Positions 1-10,723 of a stretch of 64,000 nucleotides of DNA are shown here, piece after piece. A program made the position numbers and the translations under genes. The notes beneath the pieces were generated by a model, which was not told the DNA's origin, searched no databases, and worked only from the letters and a program-made list of their open reading frames with translations. This DNA comes from Arthonia radiata (Eukaryota > Ascomycota > Arthoniomycetes > Arthoniales > Arthoniaceae). The stretch is from positions 248,001 through 312,000 of the forward strand of contig PSQN01000005.1 in NCBI GenBank assembly GCA_002989075.1, given 5' to 3'. Each line of letters begins with the position of its first letter. The stretch's first letter is position 1.

Positions 1-881
1 TTGACCTTATGTCAAGCGCCGGACGCCATCCAACAGGAATAGAACACGCAATTCTATGACACTGGCACCAGCAGTGTTCTGACACTTATTGCGGTAATGA
101 CAGCGAGGTGCAGCTTGCAAGCAATCAATCTGGCGTGCGCGACCGCCAAGCAGCAGCAGAGAAATCTTAGGCCCATGACCTATAGATACTTCTAGAATCT
201 AGGGCATGCGCCACAATCAATCTCTGCACTAGTACAGATATAAGGATAGTATAATAATATTATCGATTGAGATATACGACTAAGCAGAAAAGCTAATGCA
301 CGCTAAAACACGCTATATCAAGACGCCCACTCAACTGCCCAACAGAGCCTAAGGCCAGTGTTCCAATGTGAATGTCTTGATCATTTTTCTGATTTTAATT
401 TTAATCTCTATCTCCGTCTGTCTACATAGTAGGCCCCCCTGAGGGACCGCCTGTCTAGCCGCTAAGAGTCACTTCTCGTGCACTTCCTGATCGGGCAACT
501 ATCCCTCACTTTCAACAGCCAGTGTCCTGTGCATCGGATAACCTCAAAACTTTGGGATGATGTTCTTTATTATTAGATCTCTTCGTCAGGTGCGCTAGGT
601 GTCTACGAGGCTTCTCGAGCCGTAACTAAACAGAGGTAAATGATAAGAGCTGTGATAGGTGGCCTAACAAAATAATCGACAGCTTAGTCAATCGGCGGTA
701 AATTTTGTTGCTAGTTAGCCTGTTTATAGAGCAGAAGTAGGAGAGCAATAATTCTTGACTACGTCCATAAAGACCTGCGACATAGGTACTTTTAACGTGT
801 ACATTGCAAACCCGGCTCGTGACGGAGGGTGGCTCGCGACGTAGGGATGGACGTTATAGAACATGAAAACATTCTAGGGCT
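1..881. other. Intergenic, no gene seen
   Basis: No open frame, tRNA-like fold or repeat that I can support. The stretch is fairly AT-rich with many short TA-rich runs and stops in all frames, as in a decayed non-coding segment. It lies upstream of an accessory gene cluster, so transposon debris is possible, but I see no terminal repeats. Confidence 0.5.
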
Positions 882-1690
882 CTAAGTGTTGTACCTCAAA
901 CGAGCTTGTGATCGCGTAACACGACGATCGACCTGCGGCGAGGCGTGAGGAGTACGCCGTCCCCGCGGACATGAAGACCCCTCATTCATCGACCCACCCC
1001 CCGTGGCCGTCCAGCCAGGCGTCGACGGACAAGTCACGAAGGCGCTTCTGGCAGACTGGGGCTCGTCCTGAGTCGCGCTGGTGAGCGCGAAGCCGGTTAA
1101 AGACGCTGATGCATGAGCCATTGTGTCCAGCCGAGCAGAGACCAGAGGCCGATACTGCACAAAGCTTCTTCCTGCACTTGGGCTCACCATCCGTGCCGAG
1201 CTGGACATCTGCGGTCGCACGGGCGCCATGCGAGAGTCGCTGCTCACCTCAGAGCCGTGACGTGAGTACAAACGGCGGTCGGCATTCGCGTTGGGGCGAA
1301 GCGCTGGGAACGAGGACATCCGCGCGAGCTCCTCCGCTGGCTCTCGAGTGACCTCTTCCGTGAAACGAGCATCCGCTCGCTCATGTCGAATTTGCTGCAG
1401 TCCCTGGAGGATCCTGAAAAGAGACTCCAGCACCCCAACGAAGGCGTCAATGTCCGTGTCTGAAGGCAGCAAATCTATGTGAAAGGTGTCGTCGGCGAGG
1501 AGGAAGATCAAAGCTTGGGCAGCAGCCTGCTGTTCGGCGACGGTCGTGATGACCTGCTCCTCGAGAGAGAGCGCGTACGAGGTGCGACTGGCGACGGATC
1601 CGGTCCGTGAGGGCGAGCTCTCTGGCTCGCATCGGCTAACCTCGGGAGGTTCTCGACTGTGGTGGGGCGCTGGAAAATCATTAGCTAACA
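882..1690 (-). CDS. Hypothetical protein (3' part firm, 5' end uncertain)
   Basis: Not recognised. The frame is open from about 1690 down to the stop at 882, longer than the ATG-initiated part, because it reads upstream through residues such as EEQVITTVAEQQAAAQALIF. The first half looks helical and amphipathic; the C-terminal half is rich in Ser, Arg and Pro and looks disordered. An in-frame stop just upstream of 1690 suggests that the 5' end is in another exon; a donor-like GTAAGC lies near 1713 on this strand. It is on the same strand as the RING and PLP genes. No function is assigned, and a chance frame in GC-rich sequence remains possible. Confidence 0.35.
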
Positions 1691-2925
1691 GCAGGGTCTC
1701 TTACATGTGGGAAGGCTTACCCATCAAAGGGAAGATGGGTGACTGAAAGAACAAGCGGTAGATTTTGAGCGCAAAAGGGAGGCGGTGGGAATGTGAGCTA
1801 TGATATAATGTTTGCGAGTTTGCGGCGTCGGGTTGCAGGCACTGAGGCGAGCGGCACAGCGTGTACGCGAACCTCATGCGCGACGCCTCATCCCGTCTTG
1901 GAAAATGAGCAGAGCCAATGGGTCTTGTATAATTGGTCGCCAAGGCGCTTCTGTGAGTGATTGACACACGTGCGTTCGGTTGATGAGGCAAAAGGGGACA
2001 GCGGTGAGGAGGAGGAGGAGGAGGAGGAAGAGGCAGAATCCACCTGCTTCGAGATCGCTATAAATAGAAATATAGAGTGCTCCTAGAAGCTAAAAAAAGA
2101 GGAGATCGAGGGGAAGCGCGGAACATTATACTCGATACGGGTTTTGAGCAGAGTCTTATGCTGAACAAAAAGGCGTACGAGCTAATCCCGATACAGAATT
2201 TGAGCAGAGGTAAAAGGCGAGATGCTCGGTAGACAGATTCGTATATTGAATAAAGACAGATGTGAAGGAATAAAGAAAGCTTTGAAATTATACACAGCAA
2301 GCTGGGTACAAGCAACGATGTCCCAACCTGACGATTTACGTGCCGCCAAATCTGAAGTTGTCGTCTTCTCGGTTCTCGAGCTGTTGATCCGTGAGGTCCA
2401 CCTCGACTTTTACATGGAGCTGGTGCTGGAGCTTATCTGCACCAGCTGCTGCATTCGCAAGGAGCTCCGACGTCTCGCTCTCTTGAAGCTTGAATTAGAC
2501 TGGAGCGAGCTGCAGATGATCGAGGTCGCGAAAGACTCGGCCATCTCGTCCCACGCTCAGTGTGCAATTTCTCGACAGAGGGCGGCGGCGCGCGTATGGA
2601 GTCGGCAAGAAGTCGATCTCAAGTCTCAGTCACACGCCTGGGGCGACCTTGTATTCAAGCTGCGTATAATACTGTTGAGAACCCAGACGCCGTGCTCTTG
2701 CCGTCTGTCGGAAGCGTGGGAAACGCGCATTGCACTGCTCGTCGGACAAGGCATTCCTTGACGGCTCAGTCCCAAGGCTCGGCGATCGGATGTGCGTAGC
2801 CGAGGATCATTGACGATCGGCAGAAGAGGGCGGCCGCTGTATCCTTCGCCGTACTCTTACATATGCGCGGGGCCCGATATAGTTTCGGGGAGGATAGCCA
2901 AGAGCAGCCGAGCCTGCTCGAAAAC
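1691..2925. other. Intergenic with a weak ORF and a GGA microsatellite
   Basis: The only sizeable frame is at 2222-2761 (+, 179 aa; a second Met at 2320 starts MSQPDDLRAAK). It contains a Leu/Glu-rich helical run but resembles no family I know, and I do not call it as a gene. The segment also holds a GGA tract at 2005-2034. Confidence 0.4.
2005..2034. repeat. GGA/GAA trinucleotide microsatellite
   Basis: About ten consecutive GGA units degrading into GAAGAGG. It lies in non-coding sequence between two minus-strand accessory genes. It is purine-only on the + strand, so it could form triplex-type structures, but no regulatory role can be read from it. Confidence 0.8.
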
Positions 2926-4347
2926 TCAGCATACGTTTTGATGTATGACGGGGTGTCGGATCTTACCGTCAGGTACTATGAATCTTGGAGGTCCTTGAGT
3001 TGTATGACTGGCTCGCCGAACGACTTGATAACGGCGCCGCGGCTGCTGGGCGAGCGGTCGAGCCGGCAATGGCGGGTTGACGCTCGAGGACGGTGGAGCG
3101 TTGACGCTGGAGGGCGGTGAAGGGCTGACGCTGGAGGGCGGCGGTGGCGTGGGTGTGGACTCTCGAACCAACTCTAGCGATGGGCGTCTCGAGGGTCTCG
3201 AGGGCTGGAGAGCGATTCCGGCGAATTCGACTGAATCCCGCTCCATGTCGTGTAGCGAGACTGAGAGCCTGAGTCTCTGTCTTGCTACATGGTCGGCGCG
3301 GGCCGCATTTGCTACGTAGTTCAAAAGTCTGCGTTGCCTGTCGTTCGCCCATGTCATGTCCATGCTTTCGATTGCGTCATCCAGCCTGTGCTGGTTTTGA
3401 TGGAGGTATTCTATGTCAGCGTCGAGGCGCGGATCAGCATTGCGATCGTCGACTCTCTCAGCAGAAGCAGCAGGATCGCCTGGCTCCCGCGCAGCTCCTC
3501 CCACCGCGGCTACGGTAAGAGTTCCAACGTACACAGGGCGCTCTACGCGTAGACTGGGCGGGAGATCCTGCGGAGGAAACCGCATAGCATCCCGGAGCAG
3601 GTCGTAAGCCTGACGTGCTCTTCGGGTGTCTCGAATGATCTGAAGGCGGAGGCCATGATCTTGCGTGCGGAAGACGTCCAAGTATGTTCTGGAAGTGAAG
3701 AGTTCCAGCTCCAGGCAAGTCGACATGAGGTAATCTATGTCCTCCGACGCACGGGCCACTACATCCAAAGACTCAGTGGCATCCACGCTTTGCCTGCTTA
3801 GGTGTTCATACAACTTTACCCACTTCCACAGACACACAAATCCCAAAAGAAGTCCTTCCACTACGGTTCCTCGAGGCAACGTTCTGGGCAATATCCATTC
3901 TGGCAGCCGCCCGTCGCGAGCTGCTGTATCCAGTCCAAAGCGTAGGCATTCGAAGCACACCGGTGCGAGTCGAGTGTCGGCGCCCTGCTGGTGCTGGAAG
4001 AGGAGCACTCGCACGCGGTCGAGGAGGCCATTGCTCGTGAACGTATGCGCAGGGCTCACACAGCGTGGATCAGACTGGTAAGGTCGACGGTACGGTCCAC
4101 GATCGAGCGGGTCTTGGGCTGAAAGCTCGTTGTGTATGCGGTACAACTCCCGGGCGGGTATGATCTCTCGACAGTACGTACATGTCTGACGTTCCTCAAT
4201 GATGTGCCACTGCAGGAAGCATTCTCTGCATAGAAGAGGGCATTGGGCACCACGACGTGGTCGATGTGGGACACGTATTTGACCCTGCGTGACGTAGCAG
4301 ATCGGGCAGATGGCCTCATCAGATGACGCAGCATTCTCAGCAGACAT
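2926..4347 (-). CDS. RING-finger protein, putative E3 ubiquitin ligase
   Basis: A 473-residue protein in one exon. An N-terminal RING-type zinc finger spans residues 14-59: CPIC at 14-17, Cys36, Cys40, Cys43, His48 and the final pair Cys56/Cys59. The order fits a C3HC4-like RING that binds an E2 enzyme. The middle (about 100-270) is helical with no recognised substrate domain. The C-terminal third is Pro/Ser-rich, with a run of PTPPPPSSVSPSPPSSV type, and is probably disordered. I chose the Met at 4347 rather than the in-frame one at 4407 because the RING follows it directly; the extra 20 residues look like leader. It sits 109 bp downstream of the PLP gene on the same strand, and that gene also has a Cys-rich knuckle, so a functional link is possible but unproven. 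E3 activity is inferred from the RING alone. Confidence 0.75.
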   Translation of the reverse strand: MSAENAASSDEAICPICYVTQGQIRVPHRPRRGAQCPLLCRECFLQWHIIEERQTCTYCREIIPARELYRIHNELSAQDPLDRGPYRRPYQSDPRCVSPAHTFTSNGLLDRVRVLLFQHQQGADTRLAPVCFECLRFGLDTAARDGRLPEWILPRTLPRGTVVEGLLLGFVCLWKWVKLYEHLSRQSVDATESLDVVARASEDIDYLMSTCLELELFTSRTYLDVFRTQDHGLRLQIIRDTRRARQAYDLLRDAMRFPPQDLPPSLRVERPVYVGTLTVAAVGGAAREPGDPAASAERVDDRNADPRLDADIEYLHQNQHRLDDAIESMDMTWANDRQRRLLNYVANAARADHVARQRLRLSVSLHDMERDSVEFAGIALQPSRPSRRPSLELVRESTPTPPPPSSVSPSPPSSVNAPPSSSVNPPLPARPLAQQPRRRYQVVRRASHTTQGPPRFIVPDGKIRHPVIHQNVC

Positions 4348-4456
4348 TGTGCATTGCAAAGGTTTGGTGGCTGCGATGATATCGTGGTTCTTGAGGAGAC
4401 CGAGCACGCTCTATGTTGTTTCTATTTACGAGACGCGTGTCACAAGCTATTTATAA

Positions 4457-7400
4457 TCATCCAATATCGTAGAAGCGCTTCTTCCGGGGACCAGGCGCCA
4501 GCTCCACAGCGTCGCGCTTCCGCTTCTTCACCACCAAGCCCGTGGGCACTCGGGGCTCACAGCAGCTCAGGCACTCGCCCGGCCGTCGAGACTCGCCATC
4601 AAAAGGCTCGTCCAGGCCCTGCTGATCGACGAACCACCGCAATGTTTGTGGGAATCCGCTGACGTTGCGGATGCCACGCTTTGGCGAGACTAATGCTATG
4701 GATAGGACCGTGTCGATGTCGCGGATCAGGATCTCAATCGGCTGACGAAACCTTGAGCACGACGAGCACGTGTGGCGCTGCAGTTCCAAGCTGTCCCCGT
4801 CCTCCGAGTCGATCCGAATGCGTACACCAGCGCCCACGAGCTCCTGCCACGCTCGCGCAATCTCCACAGTGTTACCACGACACCGCACCGATCCCATCAC
4901 TCGATAGGCTTGGACGTCGGCGATCCATTGGGGCTTCGATGACAGCTCCCAGTAGAAGCAGGAAGCAAGGAGCGCATAGCAGACGTCCACGACCTCGCCC
5001 TTTTCCGCTAGTTGACGAGCCGTAGTCTCTCTGAGGTAATCCATGCATCCCACATCGTCAATCTCGGGCTCCTGCCCATCGAGAAATAGATTGAATCGGA
5101 AGAATGCGTCACTTCGGTCCGCCTGTAAACGATTCTGTAGGTCCACCCATACCGATTCGCCATCGATTGATGTCATAAACGCGCGGTAGACCCGGGGCAA
5201 GAACGTATCCTGAAAATGATTGCGGGTGAGGGAGGCCTGTGGTGACATCAACGTGTTGCGAATATCGCTGCCAGTGCCCAGTGACAGCACCACGTCCGTT
5301 GCGGTCTTCTCCGGCCAGAGCGCCTGGGTCTCCCATAATGCGACGTTGATGGGATTGTTGTGACGTAATCCACCATCTTGGAAGGTCCCTACGCGTGGAA
5401 TAGTGGCCGGTTTCAAGAGCCTTGGCTGGTTAGTATTACGACAGCGAGCATCTCTTGGGCTTTGTGATCACTTACCATAGAGCGGCGGACGTTGCTCGGC
5501 CACTGTCGAGCGTGTAAGTTAGCCGATCAAGCATACCATGAATACGTCTATGAGCATCACTCACACTTCCCAGTTGAGGGGCTCGTCTTGGAAGTCCACC
5601 GCTCGAAAGTGTTTGTATCCTGGTCAAGTCAGCACGATCCAGGCTTCGCTCCTCTTCCTTGACTCACCCCGCGGTCGCTTCTCACGATGGGCGCCATTGT
5701 AGTTGGAAAACACGAATGACAGTGCGTTCGAGATCGTGGTGGCAATGACGGCGACTTTGGCACGCGAGATGCCGCTTCCAGGGTGGCCGAACAAGGTATT
5801 CGAGGTACCGAAGCTCTCTTGGAGGACACTCTCGAGGCCGGTCGCATCATAGCAGCCATCTGATATCAGGCCGCGCAGGTAGTGATTGATTCGCGACATC
5901 ATTGAACGACGATTCCCAGGCTCTTGACCAAAGCACCGTCCTGTCAAGGTGTAGAAGGCTTCCATCCCCTCCGCGACCGTCCATCCCTTGACGAAGAGAC
6001 CCAAGACGATTAACCCTCCTGCTCAGAGATCAGCCAATAGTGAAAAAACACACCTGCGGCTAGACCCACCTGCACTGGTGCCAAATGCCAGGTCGAAGAA
6101 ATCTTGAATTGGGCATCCTTTCCCAAGAACAGACTGGATCATGCGGAGCGATTCGAGAGGAACAATACCGCGGACTCCGCCTCCATCGACGCTCAAAATG
6201 CGAACGCCCGCCGTAGGGGGCTTTAGCTGAACGACGAGCTGGCATCGGTCCCTGCAGAGCATGCATTGGCGCATCTCGAAGCGGTGCTCGTCGCCTTGGT
6301 TGGGAACCCCAAACCCACGCACACAGCGGTCGCAGATTGAGTGCCCACAGGAGAGGATGTGCTCAGGCTTCGCCGCGATGCAAAAGAGACAGCATTGGCC
6401 GGTCTTAAGAAGACCGAAGGAACATCGGCGGCTTCGCACGTTTGCTGCGTGTATCTGGAGAGCAGAGCGCCCGCGCCCCAGCTCTCGGAACAAGGACACA
6501 AAGGCCGCTCTCACCTCGTTTTGACTCGCGATCAGAGCCGGGGAACCATCCAGGGCGTTCTTGAATGCAGTCTCGACGCTGTGTTCGTAGCACCTCTCGT
6601 ACACCAGTGAGGGATCGAATGCTGTACGGCGAATCAGCAAAGCGCCAGCCACTGTCAAGGATACTCACTATGCATATCGACCGGATAAGCCTCCATGATC
6701 AAGGAGGAAGCCAAAACACTGACAAGATCTGAGCAATGTAGCTGCTGCTTAAGCCCCAGGCGGAGAAACAGCGTCAAAAGTGCAGCATGGTCGGGAGGCG
6801 GTGGCCGTCTCAGGCGGCTTGCGGTGATGAAATCGAAGAGCGCGGCGGCAGATCGAGCGAACTCCGGCAAACGTCGCGCGAAGAACGCTGAGAGGTGTTT
6901 CGCGGAGAACAAACATCGCTCACGTACTCGCGTGTGGTGAAGCATGTCGCGTACTTGACCCAAATACCGCTGCAGAGGCCCGTACAGCACCGTGCTAGAC
7001 TTACTGTGGCGGAAGAGACGCACTATCTCGATGGGGCCAAAGCAAGCGCTCGCTATGCGGGATGAGACCACACTGTCGAGGCGGAGAGACTCGATAGCGA
7101 GCGGGCCCGGGCGCGATGGCAAGCCCGCGGCACGCTCGCTCGATGTCACAATCACTATGCGTGGCCGCACGGCGATTGGAAGCGTTGATGCACTGCCCTG
7201 GTTGATCCAGCGAGCAATGAGAGCGACGGTCTGCTCGAACGTGCCAATGTCCTCCGCGAAGACGCAGATGATGTCGGTGAAGAGGAAGACCAGCCGGGGA
7301 AATATCAGCTCTGATAGCTCACCAGGGGTGATATCCCAGCGGGCGTGGTGCCGTCGGCAAGGGTGACAGGTGTGATTGGGCGCCTTTGCCGGCACAGGGA

Positions 7401-7692
7401 CGTTCAGATTCGCGTCCACCACGAACAGCGGGTTGGTGTCGTTTTTTGTCCTGTCGTCCGAATAAATGTTTGCGAAATTGGTGTCATCCAGGTCGTCACT
7501 GGGTGTCCGCAAGTCAGTATACAACTGGTCTATCGCGGTTGTCTTCGCTTTGGAGCCGATGAAGGTTATGATGGATGGATGTTGCTGGTCAGGCCTGGGC
7601 AGAGACGCACTGAGCTGCTCCAGTCGAGTACTGTTCCCCAAACACAAGCTGGGCCTGCCGGAGACCTCGAACCATGCAGTGTGATCGCACAT
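4457..7692 (-). CDS. Patatin-like phospholipase with degenerate P-loop and RING-like domains
   Basis: Six exons (7692-6669, 6621-6070, 6018-5668, 5619-5565, 5502-5476, 5420-4457) joined by 47-62 nt GT-AG introns give 990 aa in a continuous frame. Residues 1-341 form an N-terminal module that in fungal relatives carries a P-loop NTPase; here the P-loop reads FIGSKAKTTA (44-53) and has lost the GxGKS core. A RING-like Cys/His cluster follows (CCLFC, CGHSICDRC, CMLC, about 418-464). The patatin domain starts near 481 with the oxyanion loop DGGGVRG (487-493), nucleophile elbow GTSAG (Ser524) and catalytic DGG (Asp685). The acyl hydrolase dyad is therefore intact; the expected reaction is release of fatty acid from phospholipid. 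Start chosen at MCDHTAWF. It neighbours a DUF3723 gene, a pairing known from Starship cargo. Family membership is firm; the biological role, perhaps in conflict or allorecognition as for other fungal PLPs, is inference. Confidence 0.88.
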
Positions 7693-7866
7693 ACTGTTCC
7701 TTTCGCGGCGTTGTCTGTGAATGCTGAAAGACCAGATAAATCCCAGCAACCCCCTTTAGAGATATAAATAGCTTTAATGCTATTGTGGTCACTCCTTTCT
7801 TTAGCTATATGAGCGCGTAAGCTCACAGGACGTCCACCCTGAGTCCAGCGGCTTGCGATTCGCGGC

Positions 7867-10489
7867 ATGCAATCAAACGCCCGCAGCATCGAGTGCGCCG
7901 AGCGCATAGGTTCCGTGAAGGTATCAATCGCACACCTGACCTTTCTCGATGAGATCGGGGGCCGCATGCTACGTCCCCTAGACGCGAATGCGGTTCACCG
8001 ACTCGCCGAAATCTTCCGCATGGTGAGGTTTGACCGTAGCAATCCCACTCATCACATCGCTGCCGTGGTCCCCTCCTCCAGCGTTGCCAATCAGGCGAGG
8101 GGCATACTCGCGACGTCAGCCGCGTCCTGCGTGCCCTTGCTTGATCTTGAGGGTGCCGAGCCTCTTCGGTGCCTCTATGGCCGTCATCGAATCGAGGCAG
8201 CGAAGCGCTGTCTGCCCCCCTCGGAACGATGGTGGGTGGTACTAGTCTACGATGAGAGTGAGCAACATCCACGTGCGAGACCCTTCCCATCCGCGAGCTC
8301 ACCAACGGCCAGACCTCAGCCTAGAGGCCCAGTGGACCATAGCCAACGAGAGGCCACACATGGAGAGCAATCCAGATGGCTTCGTCTTCCGCTGCTTGCG
8401 GATGAGCGAACGGAGCCACCGGCTCAATGAACGAGCTGTCTGGCTTAGCCGTTTGTCTGCTTCGAAGCAAAGAGATTATCGACAGCTCTGCTCACCATCC
8501 AACCATGCTCTACTCTCAGCTCTGGACCGCCTGCTACCGTTTACCGGCCTGTGGGCAACCTTCTTCCTGGGCACTTTTCATCGTCTACTGAGTCTACGTT
8601 GTCAGACGGTTAGTCCCCTTGTCGGCTCGTAACTGAAGCTACTGACCACCACACAGGAACTGGTCCACTATCTCGATCTCGTGTATAGCCAATGGAACAC
8701 CATCACCCTTGGTAGGGCAGAGATACAAAATCGTCTGGACGTCGATACGGTAGAGGCGCTCCAGCTCCTCTGCCCTCATCTAGCGAACCTCGACCGCGAG
8801 AGAATTCGAAACTTGATGTTCCACGCGAAAGCGTTCCCGACGGTGGAGGATGATGAGGTCCGTCAAGACATCAAGGCCCGGTTGCTGAGTGTGGCAATGC
8901 GGGTACCTTCTTTGGCCACTTTTTTTGAAGACGTCAAATTCTTGGAGCCGCCCGCGAAGCTGTTGCTATCTTTTTGCGCAGATGTCAAGCCGAAACGAGA
9001 ACTTTTCTACATGCTTCAGCGCCTGTATGAAGGGAGAGATGAGCACGACATGTTCCACGAGCATTACAGACGATTGTGGTTGCTGGCCGTCCGTTTCTAT
9101 CCTAGCGCCGGTGACATCGAGCCCCGTTTAGACAAGAAGCGCAGAAGAGTACGTCTGACATCGACGGAGAGGAATGCAGCTACGTGGTCGTTCTTTAAGG
9201 CTCGGGCATCCGCGCTGGACTTTGAGTCCACAAGCAGTGGGCCACAACAGCGTGGCACCAATTCTGGGCTAGAGCTTTTGGAGAACTTTGCGAGTGGCCG
9301 ACCACCATTTACAAACAGTCTGCTGGACGTGTCAACAAGTCATCGGTGGGGTCGCTCTTTTAAGAGTGATTTGGCGTTCTTTGCGCCTTGGTTCACTTAC
9401 GAGAACGTTTATGATGCGGATGAAATGCATCTCGAGAGCTATCTTACGCCGTTTAGCATAGCTCGAGACATTTTCTAGTCTTTTCTCGGGCTTGGTGGTG
9501 AGATTACGCAAGCTTACGACCAGATAGATCCTCCTCCTCCTCCAATGGATCATGCTCAGACCCGTCCCAGCTCCTTCTTACAGCTTACGACTGTATTAGC
9601 AGAAGTCGGCGGCGATCCTTCGCATGGAGAAGCACCAGAACCTGATGACGCGGATACCGTCACTACGCGGCCAGCAGGATCAGTACGAACGTGGTCATCT
9701 TTGACGACTGGTCCAGGTCTTGGAGATCGCCCTCGAGAGTCCCGAGCCAGCATCATTACGGATACGGACACTCACAGCGTGGGGCCTGTAGACGGGGCGG
9801 CACAATTTCCTCATATACCCGCGTCTGCATCGTCTATAAGCACGCGGTCCTCGCCGGTCGCTCCTGGGTCACGATCGAACCCATCCCTCCTCACCGTCAA
9901 CAGCGACATCCACAGCCAAATCCCACTTCAAGGCGCCGCGAGGTTTCCAGCGATAGCCGACGCGATTCGGCGTGCACCACCAGCTGCAGAAGACGGATCG
10001 TTAATCTCGGCACACTCTGAGTCGCCGCAGACGACGTCACAGGGTACGATTTCCGAGGAGCAGGGCGCAAGAGCGACTAAGAACTTTGTTGCCCTGATGT
10101 TAGATAGTGAACTCTGCTATATCTATGATTGCCACCTCCACCGGCTTTACGGTATCTAACGCGGGATCCTTCCGCGTCTTCTCCGCGTGTGGAGCCGGCG
10201 GCGACAGCGCTTGTGGTTCTTGGGCGAGCGTCTTGATTGGCGTACAGGTCAAGAAGAGCAAGACTATCGTAGGTACGGGGTTGGCTTTATTAAAGCGGAG
10301 AGGCCTTCGCTGTGGATTGACTATCTGTCGGGCTATAATTCGGGTGGTGACGTCGAAATGCCCTCACGCCTAACGCAGTTGCAGCTGAGACTTGCCCATT
10401 GCCTTCGGTACTACGGTCAATTTAGCGGCGCTCCTGCTCCTTGGGCTGAGCTCGAAATTGTAGCAGATCTTGAAGGTTTTGAACACTAA
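7867..10489 (+). pseudogene. DUF3723-family protein gene, interrupted
   Basis: Exons 7867-8257, 8313-8608 and 8657 onward, with introns 8258-8312 and 8609-8656, match the layout of fungal DUF3723 proteins. Supporting segments are CLYGRHRIEAAKRCLPPSE (about residues 99-117), ALDRLLPFTGLWATFFLGTF and the later KFLEPPAKLLLSF. The GRHRIEAA motif resembles the HR-containing nucleotide loop of ParB/Srx-like folds (inference). The frame meets TAG at 9476 and TAA at 10157, yet stays open in the same phase up to 10489, with a Pro-rich linker and then a conserved-looking C-terminal part (QRLWFLGERLDWRTGQEE). Both stops could arise from CAG or CAA by one C-to-T change. DUF3723 has no proven biochemistry but is a recurrent accessory gene of Starship transposons. 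A shorter functional product ending at 9478 is possible. Confidence 0.75.
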
Positions 10490-10723
10490 GAGATAGATAG
10501 CAACGAATCTTGTTTGCTATCACGAACACTTGCTCGCATCAGCACCTTGAGAGGCTAATATTATATCCTTGCGGGTCGCCGCCAATACTGCTGCCCTCTA
10601 CGGTCTAGCCTCATCTCGTGCCGCATTTCATGAAACGATATTTAGGGGAACCCCAGATACAAACCCTCCGGCCCATCCCCTCGTCGACTTCTCTATTACT
10701 TTAATTTAATATTCGTCTGCAGA

